Assembly: GCA_020847045.1 (NCBI GenBank)
Contig: JADLCT010000054.1
Coordinates: 62,001-126,000, forward strand
Source of the DNA: Bryobacterales bacterium
Lineage (GTDB): Bacteria > Acidobacteriota > Terriglobia > Bryobacterales > Bryobacteraceae
Direction of reading: 5' to 3'
Length of the DNA stretch: 64,000 nucleotides
Of this stretch, positions 43,442 to 52,232 are shown piece by piece. The notes below the pieces were generated by a model. It saw only the letters and a program-made list of their open reading frames with translations, had not been told where the DNA came from and did not search any database. Numbering within the stretch: the stretch's first letter is position 1; every line of letters starts with the position of its first letter. A program made the position numbers and the translations under genes.

Positions 43442-45442
43442 ATGACAAGGCGGCAATTCGCTCCCCTCGCATCCTCCCTGCTTGCGCCTGTGCCGGTTCC
43501 GGCCCAAAAGCGCCGGCTTCGCCGCGAAGACTGCTTTTTCGGGCTCCACTTCGATCTCCACCCGAATGACAAGGACAAGGCGCTCGGCCGCGATCTCACC
43601 AGCGGCATGGCCAACCGTCTTCTCGACCGCGTGAAGCCCGACTACATCCAGTACGACTGCAAAGGGCATGTTGGCTACATGGGTTACCAGTCCTCGGTCT
43701 CCACGCCGGCCTCCAACATCATGAAGGACTCGCTCGCCATCTGGCGGCGGGCCACGGCGGAGCACGGCGCCGGGCTTTACATCCATTTCTCCGGCGTGTG
43801 GGATTCGCTCGCCATCCAGCAGCATCCCGAGTGGGCCTCCGTGCAGGCCGGCGGAACGAAGGATCCGAACGCCACGAGCACCTTCGGCCCTTATGTGGAT
43901 GAGCGCATGCTGCCGCAACTCAAAGAAGCCATCGAAAGGTACGATCTGGATGGCGCCTGGGTGGATGGTGAGTGCTGGGCCGTACGCCTCGATTACTCGG
44001 CCGCGGCGGCGGACGCGTTCCGGAAAAGCTCCGGGCTGGCGGATCTTCCCAAAGGCCCCGCCGACCCCGGCTGGCAGGAGTTTCTCGACTTTCACCGGGC
44101 GGCTTTCCGCCGCTATGTGAAGCATTACATCGACGAGTTGCACCGCTTCAGGCCTAGCTTTCAGGTGGCCAGCAACTGGCTCTATACGACCTTCGTCCCC
44201 GAGAGGCCCGAACTGCCCGTGGACTTCATTTCGGGCGACTACCTAGGAAACGCCAGCATCTCCACGGCGCGGCTGGAAGCACGCTACCTTTCGGCCGTGG
44301 GCAAGCCGTGGGATCTGATGGCCTGGGGCTTTCAGCACAATCCGGCGTCGGACACCACGGTCAGCCACAAGCCGGCGGTGCAGTTGCAGCAGGAGGCCGC
44401 CGTCGTGCTGGCGCAGGGCGGTGGATTTCAGATTTACTATCAGCCCACGCGCGCCGGGTGGATCGACGACCGCAACGTCGGCGTGATGGAGCGCGTGGCG
44501 CAATTTTGCCGTGAGCGCCAGGAGGTGAGCCACAAGACGGAGACCGTGCCGGGCATCGGTGTTCTCTTCTCCACACACAGCCTCTATACGAGCGCGAACA
44601 AAATGTTCGGCGGGTGGGGCGCGCACACGAACCCGGCGCGAGGCATTGTCGACGCGCTGGCCGCCGCGCACTATACGGTGGATGTGATCCCGGAATGGAA
44701 ACTCGACGAGTCCGCCTCGCAATACCGGCTGATCGTGCTGCCCGACTGGCCCGCCACGGGAGCCAAAGTAAAGGAGGCGCTGGCTCGCTATGTGCGTGGC
44801 GGAGGTTCGCTGCTTCTGGTGGGAGCGGCGAACGCCTCGCTGTTCGCGGCCGAACTGCCGGTGCGTCTTGGGCAGGCATCCAAACAACAGGCCTTTATCG
44901 CGGGCACGGAGGTGTTTGGTAATGTGAGCGGCCTGTGGGCCGATGTCGAGCCCGGCGAAGCAAAGGTGATCGGAACGCGATTCCCCACCTTCGACTCCCG
45001 GCGCGACGGCGTCCCGGCCGCCACGCTGAGCAGTCTCGGCTCCGGCCGGATCGCCGCCATCTACGGGCCCCTTGGCGCGACCTACGCCACCACGCACGCT
45101 CCGCCCGCGCGGGAGTTCCTGCGCCAGGTGGTTTCGGCCGTCTACACGCCGGACCTGGTGCTGAAAGCACCGCCGGTGATTGAAGCCGTCCTGCGGCGCA
45201 AAGACGGCGTTACGCTGCTGCATCTGCTGAACGCCGCGCAAATGCAGGTGGCAGCCGACTACGGCACGATGGACTACATTCCGCCCGTTGGACCGGTGAC
45301 GATCTCCTTGCGGCTGGACCGCCGGCCAGCGCGCGTCACGGTGGAACCCGGCGGCCAGGTTCTGCCCGGCGCCTGGATCAACGGCGCCTGGGTAGGCGCG
45401 CTGGACCGCGTCGGCGTCCACACCGTTGTGGCGTTCCGGTAG
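43442..45442 (+). CDS. Putative glycoside hydrolase with beta-galactosidase-like domains
   Basis: 666 residues. TIM-barrel part (about 30-340): FFGLHFDLHPNDKD, GAGLYIHFSGVWDSLA, YDLDGAWVDGECW (candidate acid residues) and GDYLGNASIST. A flavodoxin/GATase-like middle domain follows (about 380-560, PGIGVLFSTHSLYTSANK, YRLIVLPDWPATG), as in beta-galactosidase trimerisation regions, then a C-terminal beta domain. Resembles the hypothetical glycosyl hydrolase 6 group. A leader MTRRQFAPLASSLLAPVPV suggests export. Substrate unknown. Confidence 0.75.
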   Translation: MTRRQFAPLASSLLAPVPVPAQKRRLRREDCFFGLHFDLHPNDKDKALGRDLTSGMANRLLDRVKPDYIQYDCKGHVGYMGYQSSVSTPASNIMKDSLAIWRRATAEHGAGLYIHFSGVWDSLAIQQHPEWASVQAGGTKDPNATSTFGPYVDERMLPQLKEAIERYDLDGAWVDGECWAVRLDYSAAAADAFRKSSGLADLPKGPADPGWQEFLDFHRAAFRRYVKHYIDELHRFRPSFQVASNWLYTTFVPERPELPVDFISGDYLGNASISTARLEARYLSAVGKPWDLMAWGFQHNPASDTTVSHKPAVQLQQEAAVVLAQGGGFQIYYQPTRAGWIDDRNVGVMERVAQFCRERQEVSHKTETVPGIGVLFSTHSLYTSANKMFGGWGAHTNPARGIVDALAAAHYTVDVIPEWKLDESASQYRLIVLPDWPATGAKVKEALARYVRGGGSLLLVGAANASLFAAELPVRLGQASKQQAFIAGTEVFGNVSGLWADVEPGEAKVIGTRFPTFDSRRDGVPAATLSSLGSGRIAAIYGPLGATYATTHAPPAREFLRQVVSAVYTPDLVLKAPPVIEAVLRRKDGVTLLHLLNAAQMQVAADYGTMDYIPPVGPVTISLRLDRRPARVTVEPGGQVLPGAWINGAWVGALDRVGVHTVVAFR

Positions 45443-45478
45443 CTTCGGACTTCTGCGGCCAGGGTTTTGGAAACGATT

Positions 45479-45506
45479 CATTCAGTTACTGGATGAGTGA
45501 TAGAAT
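45479..45506 (+). promoter_or_regulatory. Candidate operator and -10 box of the ROK gene
   Basis: CATTCAG-TTA-CTGGATG (45479-45495) is a 17-bp palindrome with one mismatch, followed by a TAGAAT -10 box (45501-45506). It lies where a self-regulating repressor would bind. Initiation near 45513 would exclude the GTG at 45497 and favour the ATG at 45521. Confidence 0.45.
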
Positions 45507-45520
45507 CCGACTTATCCGTC

Positions 45521-46765
45521 ATGTCCAAGGTGATTCCGGCCGCGCGCGGCGCGCTCAAAAAGTCTGACCTGCGGGTAGCCAATCAGAGGCTGCTGCTCAA
45601 CATCATTCGGGAGAACCAGGGCGCCTCGCGGGCGGACATCGTCAGAATCACGGGCTTCTCGCCGAGTTCCGTCACGTTTGTCGTGAACCGCATGTTGCGG
45701 GACGGCCTGCTGGTGGAGACGCCGGACGGCAGCCATGCCCAGGTCGGCCGGCGGCCGTTTACTCTGCGCATCCGGCCCGAGGCGATGATCGCCGTGGGAG
45801 CTGAGATCTCGCACCTGCAATCGCGTGTGGTCACGGCCGACTTGTATGGCAACCTTCTGAAGCAGCGCGAGATCAAGTGGCAGAGAGATCCTCGCCTCAT
45901 GCTCGCCAGGGTTGGCGACGCCATTCGCGCCCTGGCGGAAGGCATCCCCGAGGAACGGTTGCTCGGCGCCGGAATCAGCCTGCCGGGAACGATCGACCGC
46001 GCCACGGGCAGGGTGATCGCGGCCGAACACCTGGACTGGTTCGACTTCGACGCCGGCGCGATTCTTTCGGAGAGATCCGGCGTAACCTGCTTCTTTGAGA
46101 ACGACGCCAAGCTCGGCGCTCTGGCCGAACGCTGGTTCTGCGAGCCGGGGGCGCGGCCGCTGGAAACCTTCGTCTTTGTCGTGCTGGGCGAAGGGCTGGG
46201 AACCGGAGTAATGATCGAAGGACGGCTGCTCCATGGCGTCTCGGGCGAGGCCTCCGAGTTCGGCCACACGAGCATCGTCCACGATGGCAGGCGCTGCCCC
46301 TGCGGCGGCATCGGCTGCTGGGAGGAGTACGCTTCCCAGCGCGCCGTGGAGCGCCTGTACGCCGGGCGGATCAACGCCAAGCGGCGCGGCAGGCCGGTTG
46401 GCGTGAACGAGATTGTTCAACTGGCCCGTCAGGGCGATTCCACCGCCATCGAAGCCCTGCGCGAGGTGGCGAACTATCTGGGGACCGGGTTTGCGAACCT
46501 CAACGCCGCTTTCAACCCCGAGGCGATTGTCGTCGGCGATTACCTGGCCTCGGCCTGGGACGTAATGGGTGACTGGGTGCTCACGGCCATGCGCAGCCGC
46601 GGCCCACAACGGTTTCTCTCCCGCCTGCGGGTCATCCCTTCGCGCCATGGCCACGATTCGACGCTGAAGGGCGCTGTGGCCCTGGTGCTCTCGCGGTCCC
46701 TCGCCGGAGCGGGCCAGTTCAGTGGCGCTCCGGCCCCGCCGCTGCGCGCCGTGAAGCGGGCGTAG
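45521..46765 (+). CDS. ROK-family transcriptional repressor
   Basis: 414 residues. N-terminal winged helix (NQRLLLNIIRENQGASRADI, TGFSPSSVTFVVNRMLRDGLL), then the ROK sugar-kinase-like domain: GAGISLPGTIDRATG, NDAKLGALAERW, VLGEGLGTGVMIEGRLLHG, EFGHTSI and the zinc motif CPCGGIGCWEEY. A sugar or sugar-phosphate should relieve repression. It lies directly upstream of the receptor gene and the hydrolases, so these are likely targets. Confidence 0.92.
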   Translation: MSKVIPAARGALKKSDLRVANQRLLLNIIRENQGASRADIVRITGFSPSSVTFVVNRMLRDGLLVETPDGSHAQVGRRPFTLRIRPEAMIAVGAEISHLQSRVVTADLYGNLLKQREIKWQRDPRLMLARVGDAIRALAEGIPEERLLGAGISLPGTIDRATGRVIAAEHLDWFDFDAGAILSERSGVTCFFENDAKLGALAERWFCEPGARPLETFVFVVLGEGLGTGVMIEGRLLHGVSGEASEFGHTSIVHDGRRCPCGGIGCWEEYASQRAVERLYAGRINAKRRGRPVGVNEIVQLARQGDSTAIEALREVANYLGTGFANLNAAFNPEAIVVGDYLASAWDVMGDWVLTAMRSRGPQRFLSRLRVIPSRHGHDSTLKGAVALVLSRSLAGAGQFSGAPAPPLRAVKRA

Positions 46766-46797
46766 GAGCGCGCGTCCGGTTTTCTCCCGTCCAGCTC

Positions 46798-46835
46798 ATT
46801 TCTCCGTTGACAACGCTTCCGGAGAAATTTACACT
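46798..46835 (+). promoter_or_regulatory. Sigma-70 promoter of the TonB receptor with flanking palindrome
   Basis: TTGACA (46807-46812), 17-bp spacer, TACACT (46830-46835). A perfect 9-bp inverted repeat, ATTTCTCCG (46798-46806) and CGGAGAAAT (46820-46828), frames the -35 box exactly, so a dimeric repressor there would block RNA polymerase. Confidence 0.7.
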
Positions 46836-46840
46836 AACTG

Positions 46841-46880
46841 CACAAATTAATCTCCTGGTGTGCGCCGGGAGAGGTTTGTG
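46841..46880 (+). promoter_or_regulatory. 5' leader hairpin of the TonB-receptor mRNA
   Basis: CACAAA (46841-46846) pairs with TTTGTG (46875-46880) and TCTCC with GGAGA further in, near the predicted transcript 5' end. It may stabilise the long transcript. GGGAGG at about 46893 is the ribosome-binding site. Confidence 0.5.
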
Positions 46881-46912
46881 CACTCAACACCGCCAATGGG
46901 AGGGCCGTCGCC

Positions 46913-49900
46913 ATGAACAGGCAGATTGCTTCAGTGGCCGCGATACTCGCTTTGATCTTGCTGGAGACGGGAAGTCTCCAGGGACAGTCGATTCAGGGCA
47001 GCCTTTTGGGTGCCATCGTGGACTCCGCTGGAGGCGCCGTGACCGGGGCCGACGTCACCATCCGGAACGAGGGCACCAACTTCATCCGGACGATGAAGAC
47101 GGATGAGGCCGGAAGCTACCGCGTCGGAGGACTCGAGACGGGGCTCTACCAGGTGACCGTCACGGCGGCCGGGTTCAAGACCTACACCCAGACGCGCATC
47201 GACCTGGCCAGCGCCCAGGTGAAGCGGATTGATGTGCGCCTGGAAGTGGGCGACGTGGCGACCACGCTGACGGTGGAAGGCGGCACCTCGCAGGTGGAAA
47301 CCGAAACCGCCACGCTGTCCAATCTGAAAACCAGCCGCGATTTCGCCCAGCTTCCCATGAGCGTCTTCGGCCGCGCGTGGTCCAACATCACCAACGTCAC
47401 CGCCGGAATTCAGAGCACCAGCGGATTCGAGGTGAACGGTGCGCGCGATACGGCGAACAACTTCACCGCCGATGGAATTTCGGTGAACGATATGGTGAGC
47501 AGCCGCAACACGGCGAACGGCTTTTCCGGCGACATCGAATCCTTCCAGGAGATCAAGATCCTGACGGCCAACACATCGGCCGAGTACGCGCAAGTTGCTC
47601 AGTTCCTGGCCGTGAGCAAGTCAGGCACGAATGCGCCTCACGGAGCGTTCTACTGGGGTATATTCAACTCCGCGACACAGGCGCGAAGCTGGGCCGACCG
47701 CCAGCCCGTGTCCTTCACCAACCACAACATGTTCGCGGCCAGCGGCGGCGGACCGGTGGTCATTCCGAAACTGTACAACGGCAAGGACAGAACCTTCTTC
47801 TTTGCCTCCTACAGCGGAGCGCGGTACAGAATCGGCAACCGGCAATACATGATCGTGCCGACGGCGGCCATGCGTCAGGGCAATTTCTCGGCGCTCAACG
47901 GGTTGATCTCCGTGGTGGACCCGCTCAACAACCGCACGCCGTTCCCGAACAATACGCTGCCGGCCAACCGCATCAGCACGGTGGCGCAGAAAGCGCAGGA
48001 CCTGCTGTATCCAGACCCGAACCAGCCCGGACAAGGCATCTACGGCATGACCCAAAACTTTTACGCTGACCCTGGGGGCGCCTACGACTCCAACGTATAT
48101 TCCATCCGCGCCGATCACAAGATCAGCAGCAAGAACCTGCTGTTTGTCCGTCTCGGCCGCACCGCGACCAATGGCGACACCTATCCAGGGCCGTTAAAGA
48201 GCGGCTTCGGCGGCAGCACGTTGAGCAACATCCCCGGCGCGAGCCTGGTGATCTCGGATACGCACACCTTCTCCCCCGCGCTGGTGAACGAGTTCAAGTT
48301 GGGCTTCAACCGGACCTATTCGGAAAATCAGGACATCAACTTCGGAAAGGATGTGCAGTCGCAGCTTGGCATCAGCGGCATCGACAACCCCGGCAATGAC
48401 CCCGCCATCGCGGGCATGCCACTGTTTTCCTTCGGCGGCGCGATTCCCATCGCGGCCAGCAACAACAGAAATATAGCTTCCAATGCGCAGAACACCTACC
48501 AGGTGATCAACAACGTCTCCTGGTACAAGGGACGGCACAACATCAAGTTCGGCGCCGATGTCCGCCGCCTGCAGGTGAACAACGAGAACAAGCCGCTGAC
48601 CATCCGCGGCACTTATTCGTTTGACGACCGGTTGAGCGGCCTGGCCTACGCCAACTTTCTGCTGGGCTATCTTTCCGGCGCCACCCGGGGCATCGCGCGC
48701 CCCAACGCGTACACGAGGAGCACTTTTTCCGGCTTTTACATTCAGGACGACTTCAAGCTCCATCAGCGGTTGACGCTCAACTATGGCCTTCGCTACGAAT
48801 ATCAGTGGCCCTGGGTGGAGAAGTTCGACCGTATGTTCACCTTTAACCCCGCCACCGGCAGCATGGTGACGGCGGGTTCGGCCATCCCCAAGGACCTCGT
48901 GCCCGCCGTGGCCGCATCGCTGCCCATCACGACGGCCAAGGATGCCGGACTGCCGCTGCGCAGCCTGATGTACAACGACTCGAACAACTTCAGTCCGCGC
49001 ATCGGTCTGGCGTACCGCCCGTTTGGCGACGCCACCACCGTGATTCGCGCCGGCTACGGCCTCTATTCGCAGTTCTGGCCGGGGCTTCTGGGACAGAACG
49101 CGACGGGCGGACCCTGGCAATCGACGGAGAACTTCATTCTTGAGAACGCCAATAACCCCACGCTCCGCTTTCCCAACCCCTTTGCCGTCAGCTCGACCTT
49201 CGCCGGCATCCAGTCCATCAGCGGACTGAGCGCACACTTCCCCACCGAGCGCACGCACCAGTGGAACATCTCCATTGGCCGGCAGATTCTCGGAATGGCC
49301 GTCGATATCGGCTATATCGGAACCCGCTCGCTGCGGTTGCCTTACAACGAGGATCTGAATCTGCTCCGCCCCAGCACCACGCCGTTCAGCGCGGCGCGCA
49401 GGCCCTATCCCCGGTTCAACAACGCAAACCTGATTCAAACCGGCGCCGGCTCCTCCTACAACGGCTTCACCATCCAGGCGGACCGGCGGATGAGCCGTGG
49501 TCTCTGGTTCAATGTGAACTACACATGGGCCAAGGGACTCACCGACACCAGCCTGAACGGCTACACGGGAGGCATTCAGCAGAACCAGTATCAGCGGTAT
49601 CTGGAGCGTTCCGACGATCCGGCCCTGCGGAGGCAGCAACTGCGGTTCAGTTATGTGTGGGACATCCCGGTTGGCCGCGGCCGGAGAGCGCTGAGCAACA
49701 TGCCGCGCGTGGCCGATTTCATCATCGGTGGATGGCAGATGGCCGGCATCACGACGATGGTTACCGGCGCGCGTTTGAGCCCGTCCTACTCCAACGCGGA
49801 CCCCACCTATACGAACGTGTTTTCCGGAAGGCCGGACCGCGTTGGCAACGGCAATCTGGACTCCGGCGAAATGAGAAGCCTCATCAAGTCCGGCAGGCCG

Positions 49901-50194
49901 GTGTTCAATCTCGCCGGCTTCACGGTGCCCGCCACGGGCCGGGGATTCTATGGCAACTCCGCGCGCGCGATCCTTACCGGTCCGGGCACGGCCACATGGA
50001 ACGTCGGTGTTCACAAGAACTGGCTGGTGTTCGCCGAACGAGCCCAGGTGCAGTTCCGATGGGAGATGCACAATGCCTTCAACCGGGCCAACTTCGGTAC
50101 GCCGAATCTCAACATTCAATCCGGCTCCTTCGGCCTGGTGACCGGAGCCGGCAGTGGACGCGCCATGCTGTTCGGAGCGCGTTTCGACTTCTGA
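46913..50194 (+). CDS. Oar-type TonB-dependent receptor
   Basis: 1093 residues. Signal peptide (IASVAAILALILLETGSLQG), then a carboxypeptidase-regulatory-like domain (about 25-105: GSLLGAIVDSAGGAVTGADV, AGSYRVGGLETGLYQVTV), a plug domain (about 130-250) and a long outer-membrane barrel ending in Phe (GARFDF). This is the Acidobacterial family that replaces SusC, usually without SusD. It would import a glycan fragment or similar ligand. It starts a rightward unit with two hydrolases and a deacetylase-like gene. Confidence 0.93.
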   Translation: MNRQIASVAAILALILLETGSLQGQSIQGSLLGAIVDSAGGAVTGADVTIRNEGTNFIRTMKTDEAGSYRVGGLETGLYQVTVTAAGFKTYTQTRIDLASAQVKRIDVRLEVGDVATTLTVEGGTSQVETETATLSNLKTSRDFAQLPMSVFGRAWSNITNVTAGIQSTSGFEVNGARDTANNFTADGISVNDMVSSRNTANGFSGDIESFQEIKILTANTSAEYAQVAQFLAVSKSGTNAPHGAFYWGIFNSATQARSWADRQPVSFTNHNMFAASGGGPVVIPKLYNGKDRTFFFASYSGARYRIGNRQYMIVPTAAMRQGNFSALNGLISVVDPLNNRTPFPNNTLPANRISTVAQKAQDLLYPDPNQPGQGIYGMTQNFYADPGGAYDSNVYSIRADHKISSKNLLFVRLGRTATNGDTYPGPLKSGFGGSTLSNIPGASLVISDTHTFSPALVNEFKLGFNRTYSENQDINFGKDVQSQLGISGIDNPGNDPAIAGMPLFSFGGAIPIAASNNRNIASNAQNTYQVINNVSWYKGRHNIKFGADVRRLQVNNENKPLTIRGTYSFDDRLSGLAYANFLLGYLSGATRGIARPNAYTRSTFSGFYIQDDFKLHQRLTLNYGLRYEYQWPWVEKFDRMFTFNPATGSMVTAGSAIPKDLVPAVAASLPITTAKDAGLPLRSLMYNDSNNFSPRIGLAYRPFGDATTVIRAGYGLYSQFWPGLLGQNATGGPWQSTENFILENANNPTLRFPNPFAVSSTFAGIQSISGLSAHFPTERTHQWNISIGRQILGMAVDIGYIGTRSLRLPYNEDLNLLRPSTTPFSAARRPYPRFNNANLIQTGAGSSYNGFTIQADRRMSRGLWFNVNYTWAKGLTDTSLNGYTGGIQQNQYQRYLERSDDPALRRQQLRFSYVWDIPVGRGRRALSNMPRVADFIIGGWQMAGITTMVTGARLSPSYSNADPTYTNVFSGRPDRVGNGNLDSGEMRSLIKSGRPVFNLAGFTVPATGRGFYGNSARAILTGPGTATWNVGVHKNWLVFAERAQVQFRWEMHNAFNRANFGTPNLNIQSGSFGLVTGAGSGRAMLFGARFDF

Positions 50195-50204
50195 GATTCG
50201 CGCC

Positions 50205-52232
50205 ATGAGACTACTGGTCATCCTGGCTCTCGCCGCGGCGGCGTGGGCGCAGGAGGGGGCCTCGCCGGCCGGAGTTTCCCTGGCCAGGCGGCACACCGCC
50301 GCCGAACGCTATGCGATGTTCCAGCGCAATCTGGTGCTGCGCGCTGAGGCGATCAGCGCAGGCCAGTTTCAGGGGATCAACAGTCTGGAGGACTGGAAGC
50401 GCCGCAGGCCGGAGGTCCGCCGCCAGTTGCTGGACATGCTCGGTCTGGATCCGATGCCGAAGCGGACTCCGCTGAACGCCCGCGTCACGGGAGCATTCCA
50501 GCGGCAGGGCTACCGTGTGGAGAACGTCGTCTTCGAGAGCCTGCCCGGAATGTATGTCACGGGCAATCTCTATCTGCCGGCGGGCGGGCAGCCATCCCTC
50601 CGCTTCCCCGCCGTGGTCTATGTCTCCGGCCACGCGCCCGGTCCGGCGGGAGCCAAGGCGCAATACCAGCACCACGGCGTTTGGTTCGCCCGGAACGGAT
50701 TTGCCGCGCTGCTGCTCGATACCATCGAGTTCGGCGAAATTCCCGGCATTCATCACGGCGTTCACAACCTTGCCATGTGGGACTGGCTTTCTCTCGGCTA
50801 CACGCCGGCGGGCGTCGAGGTATGGAACGCCATCCGGGCGCTGGACTACCTGGAATCCCGGCCCGAGGCCGACGTCTCCCGCGCCGCCATCACCGGGCGT
50901 TCCGGCGGCGGGGCCATCAGCTGGTTTACGGCCGCCGCCGATGAGCGGTTCCAGGCCGTGGCGCCCGTGCATGGAACATGGTCCGTGGGGCCGCATGTCG
51001 CCCATGACGTGGTGCGGGAAAACTGCGATTGCATCTACTTCTGGAACACCTATCAGATCGACCTGCCGCTGGCAGGCGCGTTGATCGCCCCGCGTCCTCT
51101 GATGATCGTGAACGCGAGTAGGGACGGCGCTTTTCCGCCCTCCGGCTACGAGCCCGTCTATCAGTGTCTGCGGCCCGTGTATGACTGGTATGGCGCGCCC
51201 GAAAAGCTCGCCACATTTGCCCAGGACACGCCGCACGCCGACCTGCCCGCCTACAGGAAAGCCGCCAACGAGTGGCTGAACCGCTGGATGCGCGGCGATC
51301 TCACGCCCTTCGACGAGAGCGGCATTGAGCGGGAACCCGATGCCCAGCTCACCGTGCTGAAAGAGTATCCAGCCGGGGCGGTCAATGAAGGCATTCACCG
51401 CTCCTTTATCAAGGCGCATCCATTGACGGCGCCCCGAACGCTGCGCGAATGGACGGCGCGCCGCGCGGAGGTGGCCGCGCAACTCAAAGCTAAGGTCTAC
51501 CGCGCCTTCCCGAAGCGGCAGGTTCCCTTCGATACATGGAAAGCCCCGTACAGGATGTGGACCGAGCGCTACGCGGACTCGTTCCAGGTGGAGTTCACCA
51601 CCGAGGAAAGCGTCCGCGTGCACGGCCACCTGTTCATTCCCAGGAACGGGAAGACCAGCCATCCGGCTCTGATCTATGTCAAGGACCGCGAGGACATCAT
51701 CTTCTCCGTGGACTTCGACCACCTGCTCTCCGCGCTCAAGGACCATGCCGTGCTTGTGCTCTACCCGCGCGCGAGCGACTATCCCATGGACGTCAACCGG
51801 ACCTCGGTGACGAAGATGACCACTGCGCTGCTGGGCGGCACGCTGGAAACACTGCAGCTCTGGGACATCCTGCGCTCGGTGGATTTCCTGGCCGCTACGG
51901 AGGGGCTGACCCTGAATTCAATTACGCTCTACGGACGGAGACAGATGGGTGGTCTTGCTCTTCACGCCGCGGCACTCGACGATAGAATCAAACGCGTGAT
52001 TCTCGACGATCCTCCGCGTTCGCACGGGCAGGGTCCGGCCTTATTGAATGTGCTTCGCGTCACCGATCTGCCCGAGGTGGCCGGAATGCTCGCTCCGCGG
52101 GAGATTGTTTCGCTGACGCCAGTGCCGGAGGCATACCGGCTGACGCGGTCTGTGTACGGTCTTCACGGCAAGGGCGCTTCGATCCGGGAAGCGGCATCGC
52201 TCGCCGAAGCGCTGCGGGTGTGGGCGCAATGA
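50205..52232 (+). CDS. Two-domain exported alpha/beta-hydrolase, acetylxylan-esterase-like (1)
   Basis: 675 residues. Signal peptide (RLLVILALAAAAWAQ), then alpha/beta-hydrolase domain 1 (about 110-390): GNLYLPAGG, nucleophile elbow TGRSGGGAIS with Ser233, and VAPVHGTWSVG. Domain 2 (about 430-675) repeats the same fold (FTTEESVRVHGHLFIPRNG) but its elbow reads YGRRQMGG, with Gln580 where the Ser should be, so it looks catalytically dead. Probably removes acyl groups from a glycan. About 70 percent identical by eye to the next gene. Confidence 0.82.
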   Translation: MRLLVILALAAAAWAQEGASPAGVSLARRHTAAERYAMFQRNLVLRAEAISAGQFQGINSLEDWKRRRPEVRRQLLDMLGLDPMPKRTPLNARVTGAFQRQGYRVENVVFESLPGMYVTGNLYLPAGGQPSLRFPAVVYVSGHAPGPAGAKAQYQHHGVWFARNGFAALLLDTIEFGEIPGIHHGVHNLAMWDWLSLGYTPAGVEVWNAIRALDYLESRPEADVSRAAITGRSGGGAISWFTAAADERFQAVAPVHGTWSVGPHVAHDVVRENCDCIYFWNTYQIDLPLAGALIAPRPLMIVNASRDGAFPPSGYEPVYQCLRPVYDWYGAPEKLATFAQDTPHADLPAYRKAANEWLNRWMRGDLTPFDESGIEREPDAQLTVLKEYPAGAVNEGIHRSFIKAHPLTAPRTLREWTARRAEVAAQLKAKVYRAFPKRQVPFDTWKAPYRMWTERYADSFQVEFTTEESVRVHGHLFIPRNGKTSHPALIYVKDREDIIFSVDFDHLLSALKDHAVLVLYPRASDYPMDVNRTSVTKMTTALLGGTLETLQLWDILRSVDFLAATEGLTLNSITLYGRRQMGGLALHAAALDDRIKRVILDDPPRSHGQGPALLNVLRVTDLPEVAGMLAPREIVSLTPVPEAYRLTRSVYGLHGKGASIREAASLAEALRVWAQ

